A stretch of 64,000 nt of DNA from DASPMP01 sp035248725 (GCA_035248725.1 DATFHG010000078.1:35607-99606); one strand, 5' to 3'. Shown: positions 1-9,586, numbered from the stretch's first letter. Made by a program: numbers and translations. Notes: generated from the sequence alone by a model not told the origin.

Positions 1-818
1 CGACGCCGTACCTCGTGCACGCGCTGCCGAACGCCGGGGTGGCGAGCATCGTTCTCGCAGGTTCCGCGAGCGCGGTCGTCGCGGCGGCACTCGTGTGGTT
101 CGGCTATCACGACGGACCGTATCCGTTTCCACCGCGCCCGTTTTCCTGGTCTCTCGTCGCCACCGTGTTTCGCGAACGCCAGTGGCGGCTCGCGACGGGC
201 GGCTATCTCGGCCACATGTTCGAGCTGTACAGCTATTGGACGTGGATTCCCGCTTTCCTCGCCGCGAGTGCCGCTGTGTATGTCGGAGCGCCGACGCTCG
301 ACGCGCACCACGCGGCACTGGTGTCCTTGCTCGCTTTCGGAACGATCGCCGTCGGTGGCTTGGGATGTTTCTGGGGCGGGCTGGTGGCCGATCGCGTCGG
401 TCGCGAGCGCCTGGTGACGATCGCCATGGCGTTGAGCGGCGCGTGTGCACTGCTGATCGGCGTGACATTCGGTATGCGCTGGCTGTACGTCGCGCCCGTC
501 GCCCTGCTCTGGGGGTTCTTCGTGATCGCTGATTCCGCGCAGTTCAGCGTGCTCGTCACGGAGAGCGTTCCACCGCACGCGGTCGGCACGGCGCTGATGC
601 TGCAGACGTCGCTCGGGTTTCTGCTGACGACCGTCAGCATTCAGCTGATTCCCCCGATCGTGCGGCTGGCCGGGTGGCGGTGGGCATTTCCCCTGCTTGC
701 CCTTGGGCCCCTCGCCGGCATCGCGGCCATCCGGCGACTGTTAGCGTTGAAAGGGCGGTTGGCGGTGAATACAATGAACCGCGATTCCGCAGCGCCGATT
801 CCCTCCATCACAACTTGA
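1..818 (+). CDS. MFS transporter, C-terminal part (5' end outside window)
   Basis: The reading frame is open from the first base of the window, so the gene begins upstream; about 270 residues are visible. The protein is strongly hydrophobic, with roughly seven membrane segments separated by short basic loops. A typical MFS loop (GLVADRVGRERLV) lies about 125 residues into the visible part and corresponds to the conserved cytoplasmic loop of the major facilitator superfamily. The substrate cannot be read from this fragment. The stop codon overlaps the ATG of the transhydrogenase alpha gene (TGATG), suggesting translational coupling or at least co-transcription with pntA. Confidence 0.75.
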   Translation, partial: TPYLVHALPNAGVASIVLAGSASAVVAAALVWFGYHDGPYPFPPRPFSWSLVATVFRERQWRLATGGYLGHMFELYSYWTWIPAFLAASAAVYVGAPTLDAHHAALVSLLAFGTIAVGGLGCFWGGLVADRVGRERLVTIAMALSGACALLIGVTFGMRWLYVAPVALLWGFFVIADSAQFSVLVTESVPPHAVGTALMLQTSLGFLLTTVSIQLIPPIVRLAGWRWAFPLLALGPLAGIAAIRRLLALKGRLAVNTMNRDSAAPIPSITT

Positions 819-1924
819 TGCACGTCGCCGTCCTGAAAGAATCCGCCTCGCGGGAAAATCGCGTGGCGCTGACGCCGGATAGTGCGGCGCGTCTGGTCAA
901 GTCGAAGGTCGATGTCGTGGTACAGAGCGGAGCGGGCGAACGTGCCGGCTTCCCGGACGACGCGTATACGGCCGTCGGGGCGCGGATCGCACCGGACGCC
1001 GGGACAACGGCGCGTACCGCGTGGATCGTCCTCAAAGTACAGCCGCCGACGGACGCGGAGGCGGCGCTGCTCGATGCGGGCAGCGTGCTCGTGTCGCTGC
1101 TCAAGCCCGGACAGCATGCGGCACTCGCGCAGCGGCTCGCGGACCGCAAGGTCACGACGCTCGCTCTCGAGCTCGTGCCGCGCATCACGCGCGCGCAGAG
1201 CATGGACGTGCTCTCGTCGCAGGCCACCGTCGCGGGTTACAAGGCCGTGCTCCTCGGTGCCGCGGCCCTCGGAAAATTTCTGCCGATGCTCACGACGGCC
1301 GCGGGCAACATCCAGCCGGCCCGCGTGTTCGTCATCGGCGCCGGCGTGTCGGGTCTGCAGGCCATCGCCACGGCGCGGCGGCTCGGCGCCGTGGTGTCCG
1401 CATTCGACATCCGGCCGGCAGCGCGTGAACAGATCGAGAGTCTGGGAGCGAAAGCGATCGGCGGCGAGGCGGTCAGTGTCACCGCGGAGACGTCGACCGG
1501 CTATGCCCGGGTGCAGACCGACGATGAGCGCGCGAACACGATGCTCGCGATCGCGAACCATATCCGGGACGTCGATCTCGTCATCACCACCGCCAACGTT
1601 CCCGGCCGCCAGGCGCCGAGACTCATCAGCGCCGCGACGGTTCACTCGATGCGCCGTGGTTCGGTGATCGTCGATCTCGCCGCCGAAACGGGCGGCAACT
1701 GCGAGCTCACGAAAGCAGGTGAGACCGTGACCGTCGATGGCGTCACGATCATCGGCGCGCTCGACCTGCCTAGCACGGTTCCCCAGCACGCAAGCCAGAT
1801 GTTCGCGCGCAACGTCCTCACCTTGCTGCAGCATCTGGTGAAGGACGGCAACGTGAACATCGATGCCAACGACGAGATCACGGGCGCCATGCTCGTGACG
1901 CACGAGGGCCGGGTGCTCAAATGA
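818..1924 (+). CDS. pntAA: NAD(P) transhydrogenase subunit alpha, NAD-binding part
   Basis: Soluble domain I of the proton-translocating transhydrogenase, which transfers hydride between NADH and NADP+ using the proton gradient. The protein is 368 residues long with the alanine-dehydrogenase/PNT fold: an N-terminal half starting MHVAVLKESA and a Rossmann domain with GAGVSG at residues 174-179. The start at 818 is chosen because homologues begin with this MxVAVxKE segment and because the ATG overlaps the preceding stop. The alpha subunit is split: the membrane part is the next gene, overlapping by ATGA. This split three-gene form is common outside enterobacteria. It probably supplies NADPH. 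Confidence 0.93.
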   Translation: MHVAVLKESASRENRVALTPDSAARLVKSKVDVVVQSGAGERAGFPDDAYTAVGARIAPDAGTTARTAWIVLKVQPPTDAEAALLDAGSVLVSLLKPGQHAALAQRLADRKVTTLALELVPRITRAQSMDVLSSQATVAGYKAVLLGAAALGKFLPMLTTAAGNIQPARVFVIGAGVSGLQAIATARRLGAVVSAFDIRPAAREQIESLGAKAIGGEAVSVTAETSTGYARVQTDDERANTMLAIANHIRDVDLVITTANVPGRQAPRLISAATVHSMRRGSVIVDLAAETGGNCELTKAGETVTVDGVTIIGALDLPSTVPQHASQMFARNVLTLLQHLVKDGNVNIDANDEITGAMLVTHEGRVLK

Positions 1925-2256
1925 TGATCCTGGAGCTGTACATCTTCGTCCTCGCGGCGTTCACCGGATACATGGTGATCTCGCGCGTTCCACCGCTGCT
2001 GCACACGCCACTGATGGCCGCGACGAACGCCATCTCCGGCATCTCACTCGTGGGGTCCGTGATCATGGCCGGCGCGCAGCACAGCCGTCTCGCGACGCTG
2101 CTCGGCTTCATCGCGGTCGTCTGCGCGACGACGAACATCGTCGGCGGATTTCTGATCGTCGACCGCATGCTGCGCATGTTCCAGCGCACGCAGGGCGGCG
2201 GCGGCGAAGGCGACCGACGCAAGGCCAGTCGGCGCGCCACCGATGCCGTGAGCTGA
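1921..2256 (+). CDS. pntAB: NAD(P) transhydrogenase subunit alpha, membrane part
   Basis: A 111-residue protein corresponding to the short membrane domain II portion of the transhydrogenase alpha chain. About three hydrophobic helices are visible, at residues 1-20, 35-55 and 60-80, including the ATTNIVGGFLIVDRML segment typical of the family, followed by a charged glycine-rich tail. It starts inside the stop of pntAA (ATGA), and its last base is the first base of pntB, so the three subunits are tightly coupled. Confidence 0.9.
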   Translation: MMILELYIFVLAAFTGYMVISRVPPLLHTPLMAATNAISGISLVGSVIMAGAQHSRLATLLGFIAVVCATTNIVGGFLIVDRMLRMFQRTQGGGGEGDRRKASRRATDAVS

Positions 2257-3641
2257 TGCGCGAAACGTTCATCCAGCTCGCCTACATCGGCGCATCCGTT
2301 CTGTTCATTCTCGGCCTGCGCAGTCTCACGCGGCCGGACAAGGCGCGCCGCGGCATGCAGCAGGCGGCGGTCGGGATGCTGCTCGCCATCGCAGGCACGC
2401 TCGTCAATCACCAGATCCTTGACTACAAGTGGATCGTGCTGGGCATGGCGATCGGTACCGTTGCCGGATATCCCCTCGGCATGTGGGTGCCGATGACGGC
2501 GATGCCGCAGCGGATCGCGCTCTCGCTGACGTTCAGCGCCGGTGCGGCCACGCTCGTCGGCGTCGCCGAATACGTGACGTCGGTGGGGGGCATGGAGGGC
2601 CTCACACACGCGAAGGCCGCCGCGCTCGGTTTCGAAGTGTTGCTCGGCTCGATCACGGTGGCGGGCACCCTCGTCGCCGCGGGCAAGCTGCAGGAGCTGA
2701 TCACGTCCAGACCGGTGACCTATCGCGGGCAGAATCTGGTCAACGGCGCGGTCTTCGCCTTCACGCTCGGACTGTTCGCGTTCCTGGTGCTCCAGCCCGA
2801 ATCGGCGAAGGTGTTTTACACGATGATTGCGCTGGCATTCGTGTTCGGCGTGATGTTCGTGATCCCCATTGGCGGCGCGGACATGCCCGTGGTGGTCGCG
2901 CTGCTCAACTCGTACTCGGGGCTTGCGGCCTGCGCCACGGGATTCGCCATCGGCAACGAGGTGTTGATCATCGCGGGTGCGCTCGACGGCGCGTCGGGAT
3001 TCATTCTGTCGCTCCTCATGAGCAAGGCCATGAACCGGTCCTTCGCGAACGTATTGTTTGGCGCGTTCGGGTCGGAAACCGCCGCGACGGCAAAGAAGGC
3101 CGGCGACCTGCAGGTCCGCTCGATCACCGTCGACGATGCAGCCATTCAACTCGCATACGCGCAGCTCGTGATCATCATCCCCGGCTACGGCATGGCCGTC
3201 GCGCAGGCGCAACATCAGGTGCGCGAGCTCGCGGAGCTGATCGAGAAGCGAGGCGGCGAGGTGAAGTTCGCGATCCATCCGGTGGCCGGCCGCATGCCTG
3301 GTCACATGAACGTGCTGCTCGCCGAAGCCAACATCCCGTACGACAAGCTGTACGACATGGAGGAAATCAACGGCGAGTTCGACCGCGCGGACGTGGCAAT
3401 GGTCATCGGTGCGAACGATGTGGTGAATCCGGCCGCGCGCACGGACAGGAGCTCGCCGATCTATGGAATGCCCATCCTCGACGCCGACAAGGCACGTACG
3501 ATCATCGTACTGAAGCGCAGCATGGCGGCCGGCTTCGCGGGCATCGAGAACGAGCTGTTCTACGATCCCAAGACCAGCATGCTGTTCGGTGACGCCAAGG
3601 CGTCGCTGACCGCCCTGATCGGCGAGATCAAGAACGTCTGA
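2256..3641 (+). CDS. pntB: NAD(P) transhydrogenase subunit beta
   Basis: A 461-residue integral membrane subunit with domain II (about eight or nine helices in the first 280 residues) followed by the NADP(H)-binding domain III. Domain III is recognisable from GYGMAVAQAQHQV starting near residue 310 and from the VIGANDVVNPAA segment further on, both NADP-contacting elements of the family. The length matches the usual PntB (about 460). It forms the proton channel with PntAB and completes the pntAA-AB-B operon. No clear terminator follows before ada, 54 bp downstream. Confidence 0.94.
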   Translation: MRETFIQLAYIGASVLFILGLRSLTRPDKARRGMQQAAVGMLLAIAGTLVNHQILDYKWIVLGMAIGTVAGYPLGMWVPMTAMPQRIALSLTFSAGAATLVGVAEYVTSVGGMEGLTHAKAAALGFEVLLGSITVAGTLVAAGKLQELITSRPVTYRGQNLVNGAVFAFTLGLFAFLVLQPESAKVFYTMIALAFVFGVMFVIPIGGADMPVVVALLNSYSGLAACATGFAIGNEVLIIAGALDGASGFILSLLMSKAMNRSFANVLFGAFGSETAATAKKAGDLQVRSITVDDAAIQLAYAQLVIIIPGYGMAVAQAQHQVRELAELIEKRGGEVKFAIHPVAGRMPGHMNVLLAEANIPYDKLYDMEEINGEFDRADVAMVIGANDVVNPAARTDRSSPIYGMPILDADKARTIIVLKRSMAAGFAGIENELFYDPKTSMLFGDAKASLTALIGEIKNV

Positions 3642-3695
3642 TTTGATCGCAAGGTTCGGATAGCCGCCTCCGGCGCGACCTGTAGCTTCAGGGGC

Positions 3696-4754
3696 ATGTC
3701 GACCGCGCCATCGCTTCCGGATCCCGCCACCGCCTGGCGCGCCGTGGAACGTCGTGATCGTCGTTTCGACGGCCGCTTCGTGTACGGCGTGGATTCGACG
3801 AAGATCTTCTGCAGGCCGTCCTGCTCGTCGCGCCGGCCCACGCGGTCGCGTGTGGAGTTCTTCGGATCGCCCGACGACGCCGAACGCGCCGGATACCGCG
3901 CGTGCAAACGCTGTCGCCCGGGCAGCGATGCACCCAATCGCATCGATCGTGCGGTCGCGGGAGCGGTCGAGCACCTCGCGGCGCATGCGAACGAACGCAT
4001 CACGCTCCGGACGCTCGCCGCGATCGTCCACGTGAGCCCGTTCCACCTGCAGCGCGCCTTCAAGCGCGCGCTGGGTGTCACACCTCGGGAATACCAGGAC
4101 GCGACACGACGCAACGTCCTGTCCAGTCAACTGAAAAAGGGGGACACGGTGAGTCGCGCAACCTTCGAGGCGGGATTCGGATCCAGCAGCCGCGTGTACG
4201 AGCGCGCGTCGAACGAGTTGGGCATGACGCCCGCCGTGCTTCGCAAGCGGGCGGCCGGCCAGCGCATTCAGTTCAGCGTCGTCGACTCGTCGCTCGGGCC
4301 ACTGCTCGCAGCGTACACCGAGCGTGGGGTCTGCTGCGTGAAGTTCGGAGCCGGCGACGCGCAGCTCGAACGTGAGTTCCGATCCGAATTTTCCGGCGCC
4401 GAGATCCATCGCGCCGGTTCAACGATCCACGACTGGATCGCTGCGATCGTCCGCAGCGTCGATGGAGGCAACGATCCACGCGTGCCGATCGATGCGGCTG
4501 GTACGGCGTTCCAATGGCGCGTCTGGAAGGAGCTGCAGCGCATTCCTCGCGGCACCACGCTCTCGTACACCGAGGTGGCGCAGCGCATCGGCCAGCCCAC
4601 GGCCGTGCGTGCGGTCGCACGCGCATGCGCCACGAATCCGGTCGCGCTCGTCATCCCGTGTCACCGGGTGATTCGCGAGGATGGATCGCTCGGAGGCTAT
4701 CGCTGGGGACTGGATCGCAAGGCGCAGTTGCTCGAGCGCGAGCGTACCGGCTGA
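3696..4754 (+). CDS. ada: Ada: methylphosphotriester/O6-methylguanine repair protein and regulator
   Basis: A 352-residue protein with the full three-part Ada layout. The N-terminal zinc domain has four cysteines, C39, C43, C70 and C73, in the FCRPSC and CKRC motifs; the first should be the phosphotriester methyl acceptor. An AraC-type helix-turn-helix domain spans about residues 80-180. The C-terminal methyltransferase domain carries the PCHRV active site, with Cys322 as suicide acceptor for O6-methylguanine. The arrangement and length match E. coli Ada. Once methylated it is expected to activate an alkylation response. It lies downstream of pntB without obvious functional linkage. Confidence 0.95.
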   Translation: MSTAPSLPDPATAWRAVERRDRRFDGRFVYGVDSTKIFCRPSCSSRRPTRSRVEFFGSPDDAERAGYRACKRCRPGSDAPNRIDRAVAGAVEHLAAHANERITLRTLAAIVHVSPFHLQRAFKRALGVTPREYQDATRRNVLSSQLKKGDTVSRATFEAGFGSSSRVYERASNELGMTPAVLRKRAAGQRIQFSVVDSSLGPLLAAYTERGVCCVKFGAGDAQLEREFRSEFSGAEIHRAGSTIHDWIAAIVRSVDGGNDPRVPIDAAGTAFQWRVWKELQRIPRGTTLSYTEVAQRIGQPTAVRAVARACATNPVALVIPCHRVIREDGSLGGYRWGLDRKAQLLERERTG

Positions 4755-4834
4755 CGGTTGCGCCGCGGTCCGCGGCGTTCAAACCTTGAGCGGCTTCGCA
4801 CTGTCCGAGTCTGCAGCCACTCACCACGACGCTC

Positions 4835-5743
4835 ATGCGAAATCCTGTGACCCGTCCCTCCCATCTTGCCGCCGCCGCCATGCTGATGTTGAGCGGCTCG
4901 GCCGTCCACGCGCAGGTGGCTGCTTCCGACAGCTACTTCACCTGGGCGGGTCGCATCGCGTCCGGTGGAACACTCGGCATCAAACACTTCAATGGTCCGA
5001 TCGACGTCCGGGAAGGAACGTCGGATCAGATCGAGTTCCGCGCCGAGCGCCGGAGTCGACGCAGCAACGAGCTGTCCTTCGAAGTGCAGAATGACGGCAA
5101 CGGCGTCACCCTGTGCGGCGTCTGGCGCGGTCGAAGCGCATGTGACAGTCGCGGCGGCGGGTGGCACGACGACGACTGGGATGGTGGGCCGCCGGCGTCT
5201 CGCATCACGGTGACCCTGCCGAAAGGAGTCCGGTTGCACGCGTCCACGGGCAACGGTGACGTCCTCGTGGAGAAAGCCAGTAACGATGTCGACATCGCCT
5301 CGGGAAATGGCGACATCCGAATCTCGCTCACTGCTGGCCGCGTCACGGCCTCGACCGGAAACGGCGAGCTGGAGATTTCGGGCGCCACCGGCCCGGTGCA
5401 GGCGAACACCGGCAATGGGCGCGTCTACGTCACCACGGCCACCGGGCCAGTGGAAGCGAACACCGGCAACGGTGAGATCGACGTGACCATGAAGGCGCTG
5501 TCCAACACATCGGATATGCAGTTCAATACCGGGAATGGCAGCATCACCGTAGCGCTTCCCGGCTCGTTCAATGGTGAGGTCGACGCGAGCACCGGCAACG
5601 GTGAGTTCAGCTCCGACTTCGAGATCCGGGTGATCGGACGATTGAATCCGCACCACGTGCGCGGCACCATTGGAACGGGCGGCGGCCAGTTGATCCGCAT
5701 GACTACGGGCAGCGGGCGCCTGGAACTGCGAAAGGCCACGTAG
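4835..5743 (+). CDS. Secreted DUF4097-like adhesin with TGNG beta-solenoid repeats
   Basis: A 302-residue exported protein with a signal peptide ending around VHA-Q, residues 1-25. From about residue 125 the chain is built of short beta-type repeats with (S/T)GNG(E/D/R/S) recurring roughly every 20 residues (STGNGD, ASGNGD, STGNGE, NTGNGR, NTGNGE, NTGNGS, STGNGE, TGSGR). This is the pattern of the DUF4097/DUF4098 putative-adhesin family and predicts a beta-helix or solenoid. Its biochemical role is unknown. A central Gly/Asp-rich loop (about residues 108-120) interrupts the N-terminal domain. A strong intrinsic terminator follows 26 bp downstream. Confidence 0.8.
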   Translation: MRNPVTRPSHLAAAAMLMLSGSAVHAQVAASDSYFTWAGRIASGGTLGIKHFNGPIDVREGTSDQIEFRAERRSRRSNELSFEVQNDGNGVTLCGVWRGRSACDSRGGGWHDDDWDGGPPASRITVTLPKGVRLHASTGNGDVLVEKASNDVDIASGNGDIRISLTAGRVTASTGNGELEISGATGPVQANTGNGRVYVTTATGPVEANTGNGEIDVTMKALSNTSDMQFNTGNGSITVALPGSFNGEVDASTGNGEFSSDFEIRVIGRLNPHHVRGTIGTGGGQLIRMTTGSGRLELRKAT

Positions 5744-5768
5744 ACGTCGCGGGAGATCACCAAACAGG

Positions 5769-5804
5769 AAGGCTCCTCTCACTCGAGAGGAGCCTTCTGT
5801 GTTT
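5769..5804 (+). terminator. Intrinsic terminator after the DUF4097 gene, possibly bidirectional
   Basis: A perfect 12-bp inverted repeat (AAGGCTCCTCTC / GAGAGGAGCCTT) with a 4-nt loop at 5769-5796, followed by TGTGTTTT. It lies between convergent genes (adhesin on +, small protein on -) and could stop transcription from both sides. Confidence 0.85.
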
Positions 5805-5827
5805 TCGTCGATGAGCGGACGGCGCGT

Positions 5828-6058
5828 TCACGCCGCGAGTCGTGCCGGTTGCCAGAACACGGTGCCGTCGAGGAGTGCCTGAGCGCACTCGTATCGCGCG
5901 GGCGGAAAGCCCTTCACACCGATCTCCAGCGTGTCGCCCTCTTCCACCGGCATGCGCTCGCCGACGAGGCGGAGCGCCTCCTCGAAGCTGGCGCTCTGAA
6001 TGACGCCAGCCTGACGGGCACTCTCGGAAGAGCTCAGCGAGAACGTGTACGTGGCCAT
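5828..6058 (-). CDS. Small conserved-looking protein of unknown function
   Basis: A 76-residue soluble protein starting MATYTFSL and ending QPARLAA. I recognise no family. An AGGAG ribosome-binding site lies 8 nt before the ATG, and the reading frame fits GC-rich codon use, so the gene looks real. It is divergent from the DUF72 gene and convergent with the DUF4097 gene across the shared terminator. The acidic middle (VEEGDTLEIG) could be a beta hairpin, but no catalytic or metal-binding motif is visible. Confidence 0.65.
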   Translation of the reverse strand: MATYTFSLSSSESARQAGVIQSASFEEALRLVGERMPVEEGDTLEIGVKGFPPARYECAQALLDGTVFWQPARLAA

Positions 6059-6117
6059 GGTGGGCTCCTGGTGGTTCCCTGGTTCTTCGTACCCGATCGT
6101 GTTTTGTATTGTTCCTC

Positions 6118-7140
6118 GTGATCGACGCGCTGCACGACCCCGGCACGCCCACGGCGCAGGCGCGTTCAGGCGCCGCGCCGGACCGTCTCGAGCAGCTGCA
6201 CGCTCCGGGAGGCGTTCGCGTGCTCATCGGGGTCGCGAGCTGGACCGATCCGTCGATGACCGCGCCCGGTGTGTTCTACCCCGACGGCGCGCGAACGCCG
6301 GAGGCGCGATTGCGCTACTACGCGACGCGCTTCCCGCTGGTCGAGGTGGATTCGACGTATTACGCGATTCCGGCGCGGCGCATGACCGAGCTGTGGGTCG
6401 ATCGTACGCCAGAGCGTTTCACGTTCGACGTGAAGGCACACGCGCTCATGACAGGCCAGCCATCGGAGGTCAGCCGCCTGCCAAGGGAAATCCGCGACGC
6501 GCTGCCCTCGGACCTCGCGAAGAAGACGCGCGTCTACGCATCGGACCTTCCCGACGAGTTGAAGGATGCCGTGTGGCAGTCGTTTTTCGACGCGCTGGTA
6601 CCGCTGCGGGATGCCGGCCGTCTCGGCGCAATCCTGCTGCAGTATCCCAGGTGGGTCGGACCATCGCGCGCCAATGCGACGCTCATCGAGGACGCTCAGC
6701 GCAGACTGTCCACCGGCGGCTGGCGCGCCGCCGTCGAGTTGCGCAATCGAAATTGGTTCGACGATCGCACGCGGCCGCGCACGCTGACCCTGCTGCGGCG
6801 CACAGGCCTGTCATACGTCGTCGTCGATTCGCCCCCTGGATTTCAGTCGTCTGTGCCCATTGTCGCCGAGGTCACGTCTCCATCACTCGCAATCGTCCGC
6901 TTCCACGGGCGCAACACGGACACGTGGGAAGCGAAGGTCACCAAGGTCAGCGACCGCTTTCGATATCTCTATGACGAGACGCAGCTCACGGAATGGGTGC
7001 CCATCATCCAGGCGATCAGCGAGCAGGTCGAGGAGGTGCACCTCGTCTTCAACAACTGCTACGGCAACTACGGAACGACGAACGCACTGGAGATGGGAGG
7101 GATGCTGCTGCGCGCGGGCGTCGTGTCGTCGGGTCGCTGA
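6118..7140 (+). CDS. DUF72 domain-containing protein
   Basis: About 340 residues with a TIM-barrel-like DUF72 fold. Family signatures are GVASWTDPSM near residue 35, the YYATRFPLVEVDSTYY segment, VELRNRNW, and the C-terminal YxYLYDExQLxEW-VHLVFNNCYGNYG region. The last of these normally contains the conserved asparagines and ends the domain. Biochemical function is not established for the family. Start choice: the GTG at 6118 is preferred because TATTGT lies at 6107-6112 with only five bases between it and the GTG, and no Shine-Dalgarno is visible, suggesting a leaderless message. A TTG at 6109 is the alternative, three codons longer. Confidence 0.85.
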   Translation: MIDALHDPGTPTAQARSGAAPDRLEQLHAPGGVRVLIGVASWTDPSMTAPGVFYPDGARTPEARLRYYATRFPLVEVDSTYYAIPARRMTELWVDRTPERFTFDVKAHALMTGQPSEVSRLPREIRDALPSDLAKKTRVYASDLPDELKDAVWQSFFDALVPLRDAGRLGAILLQYPRWVGPSRANATLIEDAQRRLSTGGWRAAVELRNRNWFDDRTRPRTLTLLRRTGLSYVVVDSPPGFQSSVPIVAEVTSPSLAIVRFHGRNTDTWEAKVTKVSDRFRYLYDETQLTEWVPIIQAISEQVEEVHLVFNNCYGNYGTTNALEMGGMLLRAGVVSSGR

Positions 7141-7171
7141 TCTGCTGAACTTTCTGCCATGACAAAAGGGC

Positions 7172-9586
7172 TTACTCGCCGTACGGCACCCAGACATTCT
7201 TGACCTGTGTCGCTTCACGCAGCCACTCGCGCCCTTCGCCCTCATCCGGGTCGAGCAGGTCGCGGAATTGCCACGTCGCCCATGTGCGCTTCATGTTCGA
7301 CGCGGACGCGAGCTCCACGGCTTTGACGCCGTCGCGATCGCCGAAGTACCACAGGCCTTCGACGTCGTCGTGCTCCGCGAGCACCTTCAGCAGCGCGTTC
7401 TTGTCGCCGGTGACGATGTTGACGACACCCGCCGGCACGTCCGAGGTCTCGAGGACGCTGTAGAGATCCGTGGCGGCAAGCGGATATTGCTGTGAGGGGA
7501 CGATCACCGTCGTATTGCCGACGGCGAGTGCAGGTGCACAGGTCGAAATGACACCGAGGAGTGGAAACTCCTCGGGCGCGCCGATGGCGACCACACCGAT
7601 GCTTTCGTTCATGGCGAGCGCCACGCCGCGGATCGGCACGTTGTGCACCGCTCCATCCCACTTGTCCGCCCACGCGCCGTACGTGAAGAGTCTGCGGATG
7701 GAAGCGTCCACTTCACGCGTCGACTCGCGCTTCGAGCGTCCGTCCATGGCCGTGAGCCGCTGGGCGAACTCGTCCGCGCGAGCAGAGAGATTCTCCGCGA
7801 TGTAATACAGGATCTGCGCGCGCAGGTGGCCTGTCGTTCTGCTCCATGTGTTCCAGGCGGCATGCGCGGCTTCGACGGCGTTTCGGATGTCCTTGCGATT
7901 TCCTTCCGGCACCTCGCCGACCTGCCCGCCGTCGGGCCCCAGGATGCGTCGCGTGTAGCCCTGGTCGGGCCGTGCCTGCTTGCCGCCGATGAACAACTTC
8001 GCCGTCCGATCGATCGGCGGCAGCATGCTGCTCGCACGCATCTCGGCGGACTCCGTGAGCGGCACGTCGAGCTTCTTGCGAGATCCGGTGCTGCGCACGA
8101 CGGGACGCGCGCGATCCGCGGAATGCTTGGCGCGTTTGAGGTACTCCCACATGCCTTCCCGCCCGCCCTCGCGTCCGAAGCCGCTCTCGCGATAGCCGCC
8201 GAATCCGGCCGACGCGTCGAACAGATTGGTCGAATTGATCCAGACCACCCCGCTCTTGAGCTTCGGCGCGATGTCGAGTGCGAGATTGATGTTCTCGGTC
8301 CACACGCTGGCGGCGAGACCGTACGGTGTGTTGTTCGCGAGCTCCACCGATTCCGCCGGCGTCCGGAACGTCATCGATACAAGCACCGGCCCGAACACTT
8401 CGACCTGCGCGATAGTGCTCGATGGCGTGACGTCCGTGAACAGCGTCGGCGGATAGAAGTAGCCATCCGTCGGACACGCCCACGACGGCTGCCACATGGT
8501 GGCGCCCTCCCGCTGACCTTGCTGCACCAGCGTCCGGATGCGCTCGAGCTGCACGGGCGCGACGATGGCGCCCATGTCGACGCCTTTGTCGAGCGGGGCG
8601 CCGATGCGGAGCTTCTCCATGCGCGCGCGCAGCTTTTCTATCAGACGGTCGGCCGTTCCTTCCTGAACCAGCAGCCGCGAGCCCGCGCAGCAGACCTGCC
8701 CCTGATTGAACCAGATCGCGTCGACGACGCCTTCCACGACGCTGTCGAGGTCCGCGTCGTCGTACACGATGAATGGGCTCTTCCCGCCCAGTTCGAGCGA
8801 CAGTTTCTTCCCCGAGCCCGCCGTCGCCTTGCGGATGACGCGCCCGACGTCGGTCGACCCCGTGAACGCGATCTTGTCCACGTCGGGATGGTCGACCAGC
8901 GCTGCGCCCGTGCTCCCGTCGCCGGTGACGACGTTCAACACCCCCGCCGGCAGCCCCGCTTCGCGCGCGATCTCGCAGAAGAGCAACGCGGTCATCGGCG
9001 TGAACTCCGCGGGCTTGAGCACCACGGTGCATCCGGCAGCCAGCGCGGGTGCCACCTTCCACGCCAGCATCAGCAGCGGGAAGTTCCACGGAATGATCTG
9101 CCCAACGACGCCGACACCCTTGTAGCCTGGGAATTCGGCGTCGAGCAGCTGGGCCCAACCCGCGTGGTGATAGAAGTGCCGTGCCACGAGCGGGATGTCG
9201 ATGTCGCGCGTCTCGCGGATCGACTTTCCGTTGTCCATGGTCTCGAGCACGGCGAGCAGGCGTGCGTGTTTCTGAACGCCGCGGGCCAGCGCGTAGAGAT
9301 GCCGCGCACGTGCGTGTCCATCGACGGCCTGCCAGGTCGTGAGCGCGGCGCGCGCAGCGGCGACGGCGGCGTTCACATCGTTCTTCGCGCCCTGGGTGAC
9401 GCGCGCCAGCAGCTCGCGATTCGCGGGATTGAAGACGTCGAAGGTGTCGGCGGGTTCGGTCCATTCCCCATTGATGAAATGGCCGAACACCCGCTCGTAT
9501 TTGCCGAGCCAGTGCCGCGCCTGCTGGTCCGCCTCGGGGGCCGGACCATAGTCCATCGATTTGAATATCTCCGCGACGCTGGCCAT
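7172..9586 (-). CDS. ALDH16-type two-domain aldehyde dehydrogenase
   Basis: An 804-residue fusion of two aldehyde dehydrogenase domains. Domain 1 (about 30-500) is complete: the IIPWNFP cofactor loop near 164, FTGSTDVG near 241, general base Glu265 in LELGGK, and the catalytic cysteine at about 299 in FNQGQVCCAGSR. Domain 2 (about 530-800) keeps the Rossmann-like half but is shortened and has no cysteine at the active-site position, so it should be a pseudo-enzyme. This architecture is the ALDH16 family. The start overlaps the deoC stop, implying coupled translation. Acetaldehyde released by DeoC is therefore a plausible substrate, oxidised to acetate with NAD; that is an inference from context. 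Confidence 0.88.
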   Translation of the reverse strand: MASVAEIFKSMDYGPAPEADQQARHWLGKYERVFGHFINGEWTEPADTFDVFNPANRELLARVTQGAKNDVNAAVAAARAALTTWQAVDGHARARHLYALARGVQKHARLLAVLETMDNGKSIRETRDIDIPLVARHFYHHAGWAQLLDAEFPGYKGVGVVGQIIPWNFPLLMLAWKVAPALAAGCTVVLKPAEFTPMTALLFCEIAREAGLPAGVLNVVTGDGSTGAALVDHPDVDKIAFTGSTDVGRVIRKATAGSGKKLSLELGGKSPFIVYDDADLDSVVEGVVDAIWFNQGQVCCAGSRLLVQEGTADRLIEKLRARMEKLRIGAPLDKGVDMGAIVAPVQLERIRTLVQQGQREGATMWQPSWACPTDGYFYPPTLFTDVTPSSTIAQVEVFGPVLVSMTFRTPAESVELANNTPYGLAASVWTENINLALDIAPKLKSGVVWINSTNLFDASAGFGGYRESGFGREGGREGMWEYLKRAKHSADRARPVVRSTGSRKKLDVPLTESAEMRASSMLPPIDRTAKLFIGGKQARPDQGYTRRILGPDGGQVGEVPEGNRKDIRNAVEAAHAAWNTWSRTTGHLRAQILYYIAENLSARADEFAQRLTAMDGRSKRESTREVDASIRRLFTYGAWADKWDGAVHNVPIRGVALAMNESIGVVAIGAPEEFPLLGVISTCAPALAVGNTTVIVPSQQYPLAATDLYSVLETSDVPAGVVNIVTGDKNALLKVLAEHDDVEGLWYFGDRDGVKAVELASASNMKRTWATWQFRDLLDPDEGEGREWLREATQVKNVWVPYGE

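Noticed and set aside
1917..4409. 830-codon minus-strand open frame across pntAB, pntB and ada
   Set aside because: It spans three genuine genes and two intergenic junctions in antisense and has no recognisable protein features.
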